Below, piece by piece: positions 7,624 through 15,534 of a stretch of DNA of 26,084 nt. Source of the stretch: an uncultured Pseudomonas sp. GTDB taxonomy: Bacteria; Pseudomonadota; Gammaproteobacteria; Pseudomonadales; Pseudomonadaceae. The stretch lies in the NCBI GenBank assembly GCA_946886875.1, contig CAMPJN010000010.1:1-26084 (forward strand). The letters run 5' to 3'. The translations under genes and the position numbers were made by a program. Each line of letters starts with the position of its first letter. Position 1 is the stretch's first letter. A model generated the notes under the pieces. It had not been told where the DNA came from. It worked only from the letters and a program-made list of their open reading frames with translations, and made no database searches.

Positions 7624-8637
7624 ATGACTGCTGAACCCACCACCCTGGCCAGCTGGACCCGTGCCTTGCGCAAGCAGCTCGACGCCCTTGGCCTCGACAG
7701 CGCCGCATTGTGCCGACAGGCTGGGCTCGAGCCGGAGTTGCTCGACGCGCCCAACGCGCGCTGCCCGCTGTCGGCCACCACCCGTTTGTGGCAGCTGGCG
7801 GTAGCCGCCAGTGGCGATCCGGCGTTGGGTCTGAGCACTTCGCAGTTCGTCAGCGCCACCACCTTCCATGCCCTCGGCTACGCCCTGAACGCCAGCAGCA
7901 GCCTGCGCGAAGTGTTCGAGCGCATCGTTCGTTACCACCGCGTGGTCAGCGATGCGCTGGAGCTGGAGTTGCGCGAAGTGGGCGATACCTACGAATTCTG
8001 TTTTCATGCGCCAGCGGGCGGCCCGCCGCCTGCAGCCGAGGCACTGGATGCGTTCGCCGCGATTTACGTGCGCAGCTGCCGCAATCGCCTGGGCCGCGAT
8101 TTCGCTCCGCTGGCGGTGTACCTGCAACGCCCGCAGCCGGCCGAGCCCCAGCCATGGCATGCGGTGTTCCGGGCGCCGCTGCATTTCGCCGCGGCGGAAA
8201 ATCTGCTGTGTTTCTCACGCGCGGCACTGGACCAGCATCTGGACGACGGCAACCCGGAACTGGCCGAACTCAACGAGGCGATGCTCGAACGCAATCTCGC
8301 GCAATTGCAGGCGCCGACCTGGGCGCAGAAGGTGCGCAACTGTCTGCAAGCGCAGCTGCCGGATGGCGAACCCTCGGCCGAACGCGTTGCCCAAAGCCTG
8401 CACCTGAGCTTGCGCAGCCTGCAGCGCCATCTGGCCGACGAAGGCGTGCGCTATGACAGCCTGCTGGCCGACACCCGCCACAGCCTGGCGTTGCAACACA
8501 TGCGCGACCCGCGTTGTTCGATCAGCGAAATCGCCTACCTGCTCGGCTTTGCCGACACCAGCAGCTTCAGCCGCGCCTTTAAACGCTGGACCGGCCTCGC
8601 CCCCAGCCAATACCGCGAAGGACTCGCACAACCATGA
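7624..8637 (+). CDS. AraC family transcriptional regulator
   Basis: A 337-aa DNA-binding regulator. Residues about 20-205 look like the arabinose-binding-type N-terminal domain found in the OruR/ArgR-like AraC proteins of Pseudomonas (HALGYALNASSSLREVFERIVRYHRVVSD). The C-terminal 90 residues are an AraC double helix-turn-helix, with LSLRSLQRHLADEGVRYDSL, the ISEIAYLLGFADTSSFSRAF signature and WTGLAPSQYR. It probably responds to a small hydrophobic or amino-acid-like ligand and controls the divergent desaturase. The ATG at 7624 has no good ribosome site (a GGA is 13 bases upstream) and abuts the direct repeat, so the protein may shut off its own synthesis by binding there. It overlaps the next gene by four bases. 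Confidence 0.88.
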   Translation: MTAEPTTLASWTRALRKQLDALGLDSAALCRQAGLEPELLDAPNARCPLSATTRLWQLAVAASGDPALGLSTSQFVSATTFHALGYALNASSSLREVFERIVRYHRVVSDALELELREVGDTYEFCFHAPAGGPPPAAEALDAFAAIYVRSCRNRLGRDFAPLAVYLQRPQPAEPQPWHAVFRAPLHFAAAENLLCFSRAALDQHLDDGNPELAELNEAMLERNLAQLQAPTWAQKVRNCLQAQLPDGEPSAERVAQSLHLSLRSLQRHLADEGVRYDSLLADTRHSLALQHMRDPRCSISEIAYLLGFADTSSFSRAFKRWTGLAPSQYREGLAQP

Positions 8638-9710
8638 ATCACTACGACCTGCTATTGATCGGTGCCGGCCATGCGCACCTGGGCGTGTTGCGCCGCTGGG
8701 CGATGTTCGAGCGCCCGCCAGGGCGCATCGGCATCCTCAGCCCGAGTCCGGCGGCCTGGTATTCCGGGATGTTGCCGGGCATGCTGGCCGGGCGCTTTCG
8801 CGCCAGGGACTGCCAGGTCGACCTGCAACCGCTGTGTCGCGCGGCCAAAGTCGAGCTGCTGTTCGGCGAAGTCGAGGCCTTGTCCGCCGCGCAGCAACTG
8901 CTGTTGTTGGCCGATGGCCGCACGCTGAACGCCGATTGGCTGTCGCTGAACGTCGGCGGCGAGGTCGCCAGCCCGCCGCAACAGGGCACGGCCATGCAGG
9001 TGCTGGCGGTAAAACCCTTCTCGAAGTTTCTCGCCGGCTGGCAGCGTTGGCAGCAGGCGCCGCAGCCGCTGGCGATTCTAGGCGGTGGCGCGGCCGGGGT
9101 GGAGTTGGCGCTGGCGGTAGCCGGCCAGGTGCCGGCGCTGGCCTTGTTCTGTGGCGGGCCTCTGCTCGAGGGCCTCAGTGCCGGTCTGCGTCTGCGCGCC
9201 CTCGGTCATTTGCGCCAACGCGGGGTGCAGGTACGCGAGCACTGCCCGATCAGCCGGATCGACGACGATTGCCTGATCAGCGGCGTGGAACCGGTCTGGC
9301 GCGGCCAGCGTCTGCTTCTGGCCAGCGGCGCCCAGGCTATGCCCTGGTTGGCTCACAGCGGCCTGGATTGCGATTCGCGGGGCTTCGTATCCATCGCCCC
9401 GACCCTGCAAAGCCTCAGTCATCCGCATATCTTCGCCGTCGGCGACTGCGCCAACCTGCCGGGCGCACGCAAGAATGGGGTGTATTCGGTGCGCCAGGCC
9501 CCGGTGCTGGCGGCCAACCTCAACGCGGCGCTGCGACGCTTGTCGCTGCGGCCTTATCACCCGCAGCGGCAAAGCCTGGCGCTGCTCGCGACCGGGGACG
9601 GCGGTGCCTTGTTCAGCTGGCGCGACCTCAGCGCCGGCGGGCGCTTGTTCGGGCGTTGGAAGGATTATCTCGACCAGGGCTTTATTCATCGCCACCGGCT
9701 GGTGGGTTAA
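8634..9710 (+). CDS. FAD-dependent NDH-2-like oxidoreductase (SelD-associated N-terminal type)
   Basis: A 358-aa pyridine nucleotide-disulfide-type oxidoreductase. It has an N-terminal FAD Rossmann motif LLLIGAGHAHLG (residues 7-18), an NAD(P)H motif LAILGGGAAGVELAL, and an FAD-binding HIFAVGDCANLPG. The GAGHAHLxVL and AWYSGMLPGMLAG motifs are those of the family that is fused to the N terminus of SelD in some bacteria (TIGR03169 type). No redox CxxC pair is seen, so it is closer to type II NADH dehydrogenases than to disulfide reductases. It overlaps the AraC gene by ATGA, so the two are cotranscribed. No selD gene is in the window. The electron acceptor is unknown. Confidence 0.82.
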   Translation: MNHYDLLLIGAGHAHLGVLRRWAMFERPPGRIGILSPSPAAWYSGMLPGMLAGRFRARDCQVDLQPLCRAAKVELLFGEVEALSAAQQLLLLADGRTLNADWLSLNVGGEVASPPQQGTAMQVLAVKPFSKFLAGWQRWQQAPQPLAILGGGAAGVELALAVAGQVPALALFCGGPLLEGLSAGLRLRALGHLRQRGVQVREHCPISRIDDDCLISGVEPVWRGQRLLLASGAQAMPWLAHSGLDCDSRGFVSIAPTLQSLSHPHIFAVGDCANLPGARKNGVYSVRQAPVLAANLNAALRRLSLRPYHPQRQSLALLATGDGGALFSWRDLSAGGRLFGRWKDYLDQGFIHRHRLVG

Positions 9711-9981
9711 TCGCGTTATTCCGGGCGACGTTGCCGCCAGCCCGGCCCCGCCTGCACCTAATATCCCCGCGGCTACTACCAAAGTGCCATGGTTCGCCGG
9801 GGCGTTCGATGTTCGAATCCACACGCCTCTGTTTCTATCCGGCATCAGTGACGCTGACCCAGGCGCTTACCGAGATCATGCAGCGGGTTTCCGTGCTTTA
9901 CTGGGTTCAGGAGCATTCGATCGGCACTTCAGCGCCAAGCCTACGTATTGATGAAAAAGTTAGAGCCTGAGGTTCTTAGTT
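9711..9981. other. Intergenic region without a convincing gene
   Basis: This 271-bp gap separates the FAD oxidoreductase from the chemoreceptor. A CCGGGC / GCCCGG inverted repeat at about 9721-9744 could be a weak terminator, but no T run follows. Around 9818-9827 there is a GTTCGAATCC string like a tRNA T-arm, without any tRNA around it. Nothing else is clear. Confidence 0.4.
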
Positions 9982-11556
9982 ATGCGAGTTGCTTATATCC
10001 GCTACCCGATTGCGTTAGCGCTGCATGCGCTGGGGCTCGTTGCCCTGATGGCGACGTATAGCCAGATCAATATGCCGCTGTACGTGAGCATCCCGTCGCT
10101 GCTGCTATTGGCGCTGTGGCCCTGGCTCGGCCCCTGGCAGCGCCGCGACGAGGACGTCAGCACTGCGGACGACGCCCCGGCCGGCCTCAACCGCTTGAGT
10201 CAGAGCCTTTCCGAACACACCTGCCATAACGCCCTGTCCGCCGCCCAGGTTTCCCATTCGGTGAAACAGTTGGCCGAAAAGCTGCAATCGCAATTGCTGG
10301 CCACCGAACAGATCAGCCAGAGCGCGGAAGCCATCACCCATACCGAGCAGGACAACGCCCAGCGCGCCCAGCAGACCCTGGAGGCCGCGCAGACCGTGCG
10401 GCATACCAGCGAGGAGGGCCAGCAAGCGCTGCAACAGGCGATCGGCCGCATGCAGCAGCTGAGCGCGCAGACCGCCGCCAGCCGCGAATTGATCGATGGC
10501 TTGAGCACGCGCACCGAGCAGATCGAGCAGGTCACCCAGGTGATCCAATCCATCGCCAGCCAAACCAACCTGCTGGCGCTCAACGCGGCCATCGAAGCGG
10601 CCCGCGCCGGTGAGTTGGGCCGCGGTTTCGCCGTGGTCGCCGACGAGGTGCGCAACCTTGCCGGACGCACCGCCAGCGCCACCGAGGAAGTCGGCCAGAT
10701 GGTCAGCGACATCCGCCAGCAAAGCATGGCCGTGGTGGCGCATATCCAACAGCAGGCCAGTGAGCTGGATCAGGCCGCCACGCAAGTCGAGCAGGCCGGC
10801 GTGTTCCTGCATGACATCACCGAACTGGCGGTGGACGTCGACAACCAGGTGGAGCAGATCAGCGCCGGCACGGCGAGTAATCACGACCGCCTGACCAGCC
10901 TGTCGGTGGCGGTGAGCCAGTTGCGCAGCGATGTGCATATCAGCGAAGGCCAGACCCGTCAGTTGGAACAGGCCGCCGAACAACTGGTCAGCCAGGCCGA
11001 GACGGTCAGCGAGCAGCTCGCCGAAGTTGGTTTGGACGACTACCACCAGCGCATCTACGACCTCGCCCGCGAAGGCGCGGCGGCCATAGCGGCGAAGTTC
11101 GAGGCGGATATCGCCGCCGGGCGAATCACCCTGGCCGATCTTTTCGACCGTAATTACCAGCCCATCCCCAACAGCTTCCCGACCAAGTACAAAACCCGTT
11201 TCGACAGCTATGCCGACCAGGTTCTACCAGCCCTGCAAGAGCCGCTGTTGCAGCGCCACGAAGGTCTGGTATTCGCCATAGTCACCACCCCGGAAGGCTA
11301 TGTGCCGACCCACAACAACGCCTTCAACCACCCCATCACTGGCGACCGCGCGGTGGATACCCTGAAAAGCCGCAGCAAACGCCTGTTCAACGACCGCACC
11401 GGCATCCGTTGCGGCAGCCACCAGAAGCCGCTGCTGCTGCAGACCTATATGCGCGATACCGGCGAACTGATGCACGACCTCTCGGTGCCGATCCAGGTGC
11501 AGGGGCGGCATTGGGGCGGCATGCGCATGGGCTACAAGCCGGAGCCCGAGCATTAA
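9982..11556 (+). CDS. Methyl-accepting chemotaxis protein with C-terminal cytoplasmic domain
   Basis: A 524-aa chemoreceptor. Two hydrophobic segments (about 8-26 and 33-51) are separated by only a few residues, so there is no periplasmic sensor domain. A signalling coiled coil follows, with the conserved hairpin tip [21 protein letters not shown] and [18 protein letters not shown] (about 187-230). Residues about 350-520 form an extra domain ([49 protein letters not shown]). This domain is known from a subset of proteobacterial receptors and resembles a cytoplasmic Cache-like sensor. It probably senses an internal or membrane-related signal and controls CheA. No RBS better than GAGGTTC (9968-9974) precedes the ATG. 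No other che gene is nearby. Confidence 0.9.
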   Translation: MRVAYIRYPIALALHALGLVALMATYSQINMPLYVSIPSLLLLALWPWLGPWQRRDEDVSTADDAPAGLNRLSQSLSEHTCHNALSAAQVSHSVKQLAEKLQSQLLATEQISQSAEAITHTEQDNAQRAQQTLEAAQTVRHTSEEGQQALQQAIGRMQQLSAQTAASRELIDGLSTRTEQIEQVTQVIQSIASQTNLLALNAAIEAARAGELGRGFAVVADEVRNLAGRTASATEEVGQMVSDIRQQSMAVVAHIQQQASELDQAATQVEQAGVFLHDITELAVDVDNQVEQISAGTASNHDRLTSLSVAVSQLRSDVHISEGQTRQLEQAAEQLVSQAETVSEQLAEVGLDDYHQRIYDLAREGAAAIAAKFEADIAAGRITLADLFDRNYQPIPNSFPTKYKTRFDSYADQVLPALQEPLLQRHEGLVFAIVTTPEGYVPTHNNAFNHPITGDRAVDTLKSRSKRLFNDRTGIRCGSHQKPLLLQTYMRDTGELMHDLSVPIQVQGRHWGGMRMGYKPEPEH

Positions 11557-11583
11557 GGTCGGCTGACGATAGCAGGCGCTGTT

Positions 11584-11650
11584 GTAGCCCGGATGCAATC
11601 CGGGAAAATTGTGCGGCTGACAGCGCTCCCCGGATTGCATCCTGGCTACG
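11584..11650. repeat. REP pair, GTAGCCCGGAT family
   Basis: Two inverted REP units at 11584-11604 and about 11630-11650, each a GTAG head followed by a CCCGGAT-x-ATCCGGG hairpin. The arms pair over about 20 bases with one mismatch (CCTGG for CCGGG). The element lies between the convergent chemoreceptor and SRPBCC genes and probably helps end transcription. It is a different family from the GGTGCGC repeats elsewhere in the window. Confidence 0.8.
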
Positions 11651-11662
11651 GCAGCAGGTTCT

Positions 11663-12118
11663 TCAGGCCTGGCCTTCCAATCGCGCTTTCAACTGATTCA
11701 TGCCCTGCTCGGCGCGCCGCCGCAGGGTGCGTCGCGCCAGTGGCAGGAGCAGATGGCGAACCCAGGGGCTCTGGCTGCGGCTGAGCATGCGCCAGTCGAT
11801 GGCGGTCTGCTGCGGGCCCAGTTCGGTGAAGCGCACTTCCATGCGTGGCATCAGCGGGGGGAAGCGGCCTTCGGTGATAAACAGCTGATTGGCGGCGACT
11901 TCCTTTACCGTGATCATGATCTGCCGTTGGCCGCGCAACGGGATGACCACGGTCTCGCGGTATTGCTTGCCGACCTCGCCATGGGCCAGCTCGTTGCTCG
12001 AAGTAATGGCGATGACCTTGGGGAACCACTCCGAGAAGCGTTCCAAATTGGCGACCAGGGCGAACGCTTGGGCGGCGCTACAGTCGACGACGGTATTGCT
12101 CTGGGCGATCAGGTGCAT
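11663..12118 (-). CDS. SRPBCC family protein (polyketide cyclase/Coq10-like)
   Basis: A 151-aa single-domain protein of the START/SRPBCC hydrophobic-cavity fold. It opens with VVDCSAAQAFALVANLERFSEWFPKV, the usual first strand and helices of the family, and has ITVKEVAANQLFITEGRFPP and TAIDWRMLSR strands. It ends in a basic helix (LARRTLRRRAEQGMNQLKARLEG). Such proteins bind lipophilic ligands; some act in ubiquinone handling or polyketide cyclisation. Nothing here decides the ligand. No signal peptide is seen. The ATG at 12118 has only a weak GAGAG about 12 bases upstream. A TTATTCGAG repeat (12135-12143, 12148-12156) lies just upstream in the probable promoter. Confidence 0.78.
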   Translation of the reverse strand: MHLIAQSNTVVDCSAAQAFALVANLERFSEWFPKVIAITSSNELAHGEVGKQYRETVVIPLRGQRQIMITVKEVAANQLFITEGRFPPLMPRMEVRFTELGPQQTAIDWRMLSRSQSPWVRHLLLPLARRTLRRRAEQGMNQLKARLEGQA

Positions 12119-12134
12119 AAGCAGGGCTCTCTTA

Positions 12135-12156
12135 TTATTCGAGGGTGTTATTCGAG
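12135..12156. repeat. Short direct repeat TTATTCGAG upstream of the SRPBCC gene
   Basis: TTATTCGAG occurs at 12135-12143 and 12148-12156, a 13-bp period, 17-38 bases upstream of the SRPBCC start. It could be a regulator site or a chance duplication. No matching regulator gene is adjacent. Confidence 0.35.
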
Positions 12157-12176
12157 ATTGGAAGGCCTGGCAAGCC

Positions 12177-12330
12177 TAGCAGGCTGTCGAAAAACTACCT
12201 ACGCGACCGAGATTATTCCGGCCACTTACTGGGACGTGCGTCTCAAATTATGGCTCGCCCAACCTGCCAGCCTGTTAGGCGTTGAGACGCCACTTGCATG
12301 TCTGCGTTCCGTAAATGTTTAGCGGCGTCG
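12177..12330. other. Structured intergenic element of unknown nature
   Basis: An AT-richer stretch within the 527-bp gap between the SRPBCC and glutamine-synthetase-like genes. CGTCTCAA (12239-12246) and TTGAGACG (12282-12289) form a perfect 8-bp inverted repeat around a 35-base loop. The loop itself contains the partly complementary GCCCAACCTG and CCTGTTAGGC. No open frame fits it. It may be a remnant of a mobile element, a small RNA or a dispersed intergenic repeat; a single copy cannot decide. Confidence 0.35.
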
Positions 12331-12391
12331 CAACTGAGCGTATGAATAATCAGCTTGAAGCCGCGCCAGCGACCGTGGGAGGCTGGCAATC

Positions 12392-12559
12392 ATGACTTCG
12401 CCCTTGCAGTTCTCACCTCAGCCGCTTGGCTCCGCGCACCTGCGCGAGAAGCGGCGTGCCTACGCGGATCGAGCGCTTTCCCCGCCGCTCGAAGACCTCG
12501 CGTTCTGGGCGCTGTGGCATTGCCGCCATGCCCGCCCGCCGGATATTCCGGCGTTCTGA
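12392..12559 (+). CDS. Possible small protein, 55 aa
   Basis: An unrecognised small open frame of 55 codons plus TGA. The ATG is preceded by GGGAGG at 12377-12382 with nine bases spacing, a good ribosome site. The product is basic in the middle (HLREKRRAYADRA) and ends in LEDLAFWALWHCRHARPPD. Codons favour G or C at the third position like the neighbouring genes, though this is also true of non-coding high-GC DNA. It lies 86 bases upstream of the glutamine-synthetase-like gene on the same strand. A longer frame on the opposite strand (12390-12752) overlaps it but lacks comparable start signals. Existence as a gene is plausible, not proven. Confidence 0.42.
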   Translation: MTSPLQFSPQPLGSAHLREKRRAYADRALSPPLEDLAFWALWHCRHARPPDIPAF

Positions 12560-12645
12560 GCTGAGTTGGCTGCCTGCGTGCAGCCCTTCCGTAGATTGTG
12601 ATCTGCCGCCTTGCCGATGCCGAGCGAGGCGCTAGCGAGAGCCCT

Positions 12646-14010
12646 ATGTCATTCGCCCCTGTGCAGCACGCCGAGGATTTCCTCGCGCAACACCCCGATA
12701 TCGAACTGTTCGAACTGTTTATCCTCGACGCCAACGGCGTGCCGCGCGGCAAGCTGCTGCATCGCGACGAGTTGCTGGCCGTTTACCAGAGCGGCCGGCC
12801 GCTACCCAGCACCATTCTTGGCCTGAGCATCAACGGCGACGATGTGGAGGATTCCGGGCTGGTCTGGGAGGTCGGCGATATCGATTGCCGCGCTTATCCC
12901 CTGGCGGGCAGCCTGGTACCGATGCCCTGGCGGCAGATTCCCACCGCCGCGGTACAGGTCAGCATGCACCCCAGCGAGGGCATGCCGGCGACCGTAGCCG
13001 ACCCCCGGCATCTGCTGGTGCAGGTGATCGATGGGCTCAAGGCCGAGGGTTACCACCCGGTGATGGCCTGCGAGCTGGAGTTCTACCTGCTCGACCAGCA
13101 GCGCGATGACCAGGGCCGCCCGCAACCGGCCCTCGACCGCGACGGCGGTCGGCCGCGCAGCACCCAGGTATACGGCCTGCGCGAGTTGGAGCAGATCGAG
13201 CCGTTCCTCGCCGACCTCTATGCGGCCTGCAAGCTGCAAGGCATTCCGGCGCGCACGGCGATTTCCGAGTACGCGCCCGGCCAGGTGGAAATCACCCTGG
13301 AGCACGGCGACGCGCTCGAAGCCATGGATCAGGCGGTGCGCTACAAGCGCCTAGTCAAGGGCGTGGCGCATAAACACGGGATGCAGGCCTGTTTTATGGC
13401 CAAGCCGTTCGACCACCTGGCCGGCACCGGTATGCATATGCACGTCAGCCTGGCGGATGCGGCGGGCGACAACCTGTTCGCCGCCGAAGACCCTGCAGGC
13501 ACGCCGCTGCTGCGCCAGGCCATCGGCGGCATGCTCGCGAGCCTGCTCGATACGCTGCTGCTGTTCTGCCCCAACGCCAACTCCTACCGACGTTTTCAAG
13601 CCAACAGCTATGCGCCGCTGGCGCCAACCTGGGGTGTGGATAACCGCACCGTTAGCCTGCGCGTACCGGGCGGACCGGCGCATACCCGGCATATCGAACA
13701 CCGCATCTGCGGCGCCGACGCCAATCCCTACCTGGCCGCCGCGGCCATCCTCGCCGGTATCCATCGCGGCATCCGCGACACTATGGATCCCGGCGCGCCC
13801 ATCGAAGGCAACGGCTATGCCCAGGCCAAAGAGGTTTTACCCACCGACTGGCTGACCTCGATCCAGGCCCTGGAGCGCTCAACCTGGGCGCGTGAAGCCC
13901 TGGGGCCGGAGTTTCTCAAGGTGTACCTGGCGATCAAGCGCGCCGAGTACCGCCAATTCATGGCCGAGGTCGGCGAGCAGGACTGGCGCTGGTACCTGAG
14001 CCAGGCCTGA
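12646..14010 (+). CDS. puuA: Glutamine synthetase family protein, probable gamma-glutamylpolyamine synthetase
   Basis: A 454-aa enzyme of the glutamine synthetase superfamily that most likely joins glutamate to a polyamine amino group using ATP, the first step of the gamma-glutamyl route. Visible motifs are the beta-grasp opening (LFILDANGVPRGKLL), CELEFYLLD, EYAPGQVEITLEHGDALEA, GTGMHMHVSL, the ATP-site NSYRRF and EHRICGADANPYLAAA. The absence of a GS-type adenylylation loop and the adjacent puuB support the polyamine role; true GlnA is unlikely. The ATG at 12646 is chosen since family members start near MSFxPxxxAEDFL, but its ribosome site (GCGAGAG) is weak, and the frame stays open upstream to 12598. 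Pseudomonas carries several such paralogs; a second one is at the window's right end. Confidence 0.85.
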   Translation: MSFAPVQHAEDFLAQHPDIELFELFILDANGVPRGKLLHRDELLAVYQSGRPLPSTILGLSINGDDVEDSGLVWEVGDIDCRAYPLAGSLVPMPWRQIPTAAVQVSMHPSEGMPATVADPRHLLVQVIDGLKAEGYHPVMACELEFYLLDQQRDDQGRPQPALDRDGGRPRSTQVYGLRELEQIEPFLADLYAACKLQGIPARTAISEYAPGQVEITLEHGDALEAMDQAVRYKRLVKGVAHKHGMQACFMAKPFDHLAGTGMHMHVSLADAAGDNLFAAEDPAGTPLLRQAIGGMLASLLDTLLLFCPNANSYRRFQANSYAPLAPTWGVDNRTVSLRVPGGPAHTRHIEHRICGADANPYLAAAAILAGIHRGIRDTMDPGAPIEGNGYAQAKEVLPTDWLTSIQALERSTWAREALGPEFLKVYLAIKRAEYRQFMAEVGEQDWRWYLSQA

Positions 14011-14026
14011 GCCGCCCACCATGTCT

Positions 14027-14080
14027 CGCGGCTAAAGCCCCTCCCACGAGTAGCCATCTGTGGGAGGGGCTTTAGCCGCG
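14027..14080. repeat. REP pair, GTGGGAGGGGCTTTAGCC family
   Basis: Arms 14027-14047 and 14060-14080 are perfectly complementary over 21 bases around a 12-base loop. The unit begins with a GTGG head followed by GAGGGGCTTTAGCC, typical of REP/REPIN sequences in many Pseudomonas genomes. It lies between puuA and puuB on the same strand and could form an intercistronic hairpin that uncouples their expression. Confidence 0.88.
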
Positions 14081-14124
14081 AACAAGCCGATCCACAGCCA
14101 CGGCTCAGACCCAAGGATTTGCCC

Positions 14125-15438
14125 ATGACCGCCATTATCAAACCCATAATCCCGGCAGCCGAACGCTGCCCGTCCTACTACAGCGCCACCCTCAATGAGG
14201 AAACCGACTACCCGACCCTGCAAGGTCAGGTCAGCGTCGATGTGGTGATCATCGGCGGCGGTTTTACCGGCGTTGCCTCCGCCGTGGAACTGGCCGAACG
14301 CGGGCTGAAAGTGGCCATAGTCGAAGCCCACAAGATCGGCTGGGGCGCCACCGGGCGCAACGGCGGCCAGGTCACCGGCAGCCTTTCGGGCGACGAGGCG
14401 ATGCGCAAGCAGATGCGCAACAGCTTGGGCGAGGAGGTCGACGACTTTATCTGGCACCTGCGCTGGCGTGGCCACCAGATCATCAAGAAGCGGGTGGCCA
14501 AGTACGGCATCGACTGCGATCTCAAGCATGGCCATCTGCATGCGGCGATGAAGCCGACGCATATGCGCGAGCTGGAAGCCGCCTACGCCGAGGCCGAGCG
14601 CTGCGGCATGGGTGACGAGGTAACCCTGCTCGACGCCGCAGGGGTGCGCAGCCACCTGGCCAGCGACCTGTACTGCGGTGCCCTGAAGAACAGCCGCAAC
14701 ATGCACCTGCACCCGCTCAACCTGTGCATCGGCGAAGCCCGCGCCGCGCACGGCCTGGGTGCGCTGATATTCGAGCATTCGCCGGTGCTGGAAATCATCC
14801 ACGGCGTCAAGCCGGGGGTGGTCACCGCACAAGGCCGGATCGACGCCAAGCAGGTGCTGTTGGCCGGCGACGTCTATCACAAGCTGGAGCCGAAAAAGCT
14901 CAAGGGCCTGATCTTCCCGGCGATGGGCGGCATAGTCACCACCCAGCCGTTGGGCGAGCTGGCCGGGGAAATCAACCCGCAGGATCTGGCGGTCTACGAT
15001 TGCCGTTTCGTCCTCGACTACTACCGCCTGACCGCCGACAAGCGCCTGCTGTTCGGCGGCGGTTGCAACTATTCCGGGCGCGATTCGCGGGATATCGCCG
15101 CGGAGCTGCGCCCTGGCATCGAACGCACCTTCCCGCAACTCAAGGGCGTGGCCATCGATTTCCAGTGGAGCTGCGCCATGGGCATCGTGGTCAACCGTAT
15201 TCCGCAGCTGGGCAAGCTGTCGGACAACGTCTGGTACTGCCAGGGCTACTCCGGCCACGGCATCGCCACCAGCCACATCATGGGCGAGATCATGGCCAAG
15301 GCCCTGACCGGCACGCTGCAGCAGTTCGACACCTTCGCCGCCTGCAAGCAGATCAAGGTGCCGCTGGGCGATATGTTCGGCAACCCGATGCTGGCCGCCG
15401 GCATGTGGTACTACCAGATGCTGGAAAAACTGCGCTGA
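14125..15438 (+). CDS. puuB: Gamma-glutamylputrescine oxidoreductase-like FAD enzyme
   Basis: A 437-aa FAD-dependent amine oxidase of the D-amino-acid-oxidase (DAO) fold, close in motifs to E. coli PuuB. It should oxidise the gamma-glutamylated polyamine made by the upstream synthetase to an aldehyde, releasing ammonia and hydrogen peroxide. Seen are the FAD motif VVIIGGGFTGVASAVELAERG (near residues 36-56), the DAO-typical IGWGATGRNGGQ, HLHPLNLCIGEA, DYYRLTADKRLLFGGG and the C-terminal YCQGYSGHGIATSH. ATG 14125 has AAGGA (14113-14117) seven bases upstream; a TTG two codons earlier lacks such spacing. A REP hairpin separates it from puuA. The aldehyde dehydrogenase (PuuC) and hydrolase (PuuD) steps are not in the window. 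Confidence 0.9.
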   Translation: MTAIIKPIIPAAERCPSYYSATLNEETDYPTLQGQVSVDVVIIGGGFTGVASAVELAERGLKVAIVEAHKIGWGATGRNGGQVTGSLSGDEAMRKQMRNSLGEEVDDFIWHLRWRGHQIIKKRVAKYGIDCDLKHGHLHAAMKPTHMRELEAAYAEAERCGMGDEVTLLDAAGVRSHLASDLYCGALKNSRNMHLHPLNLCIGEARAAHGLGALIFEHSPVLEIIHGVKPGVVTAQGRIDAKQVLLAGDVYHKLEPKKLKGLIFPAMGGIVTTQPLGELAGEINPQDLAVYDCRFVLDYYRLTADKRLLFGGGCNYSGRDSRDIAAELRPGIERTFPQLKGVAIDFQWSCAMGIVVNRIPQLGKLSDNVWYCQGYSGHGIATSHIMGEIMAKALTGTLQQFDTFAACKQIKVPLGDMFGNPMLAAGMWYYQMLEKLR

Positions 15439-15459
15439 GAGGGATTTTGTGGGCCCGTT

Positions 15460-15534
15460 GTAGGGTGCGCCGCGCGCACCAAGGTGCCGGGGTGTCTGGT
15501 CGTCCGTGTGAGTGGTGCGCGCAGCGCACCCTAC
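15460..15534. repeat. REP pair, GTAG-GGTGCGC family (copy 3)
   Basis: Inverted REP units 15460-15480 and 15514-15534 match over 21 bases with one mismatch, each a GTAG head plus GGTGCGC / GCGCACC hairpin, heads outward. The right unit overlaps the 3' end of the Crp-type gene, so that the TAG of its GTAG head is that gene's stop codon. It lies between the convergent puuB and crp-like genes. Confidence 0.88.

Noticed and set aside
9818..9827. GTTCGAATCC string like a tRNA T-arm
   Set aside because: No acceptor, D or anticodon stems can be built around it, so it is not a tRNA or an obvious attachment site.
12257..12280. GCCCAAC and GTTAGGC 7-mers matching integron attC core patterns
   Set aside because: They are only 24 bases apart end to end, far shorter than known attC sites, and there is no integron integrase or cassette array in the window.
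12517..12535. TGGCATTGCCGCCATGC, which resembles a sigma-54 promoter
   Set aside because: The required GG-to-GC spacing is off by about two bases and it lies within the small open frame.
14032..15276. 414-codon minus-strand open frame opposite puuB
   Set aside because: The plus-strand gene matches PuuB throughout, and the antisense product has no recognisable domain.
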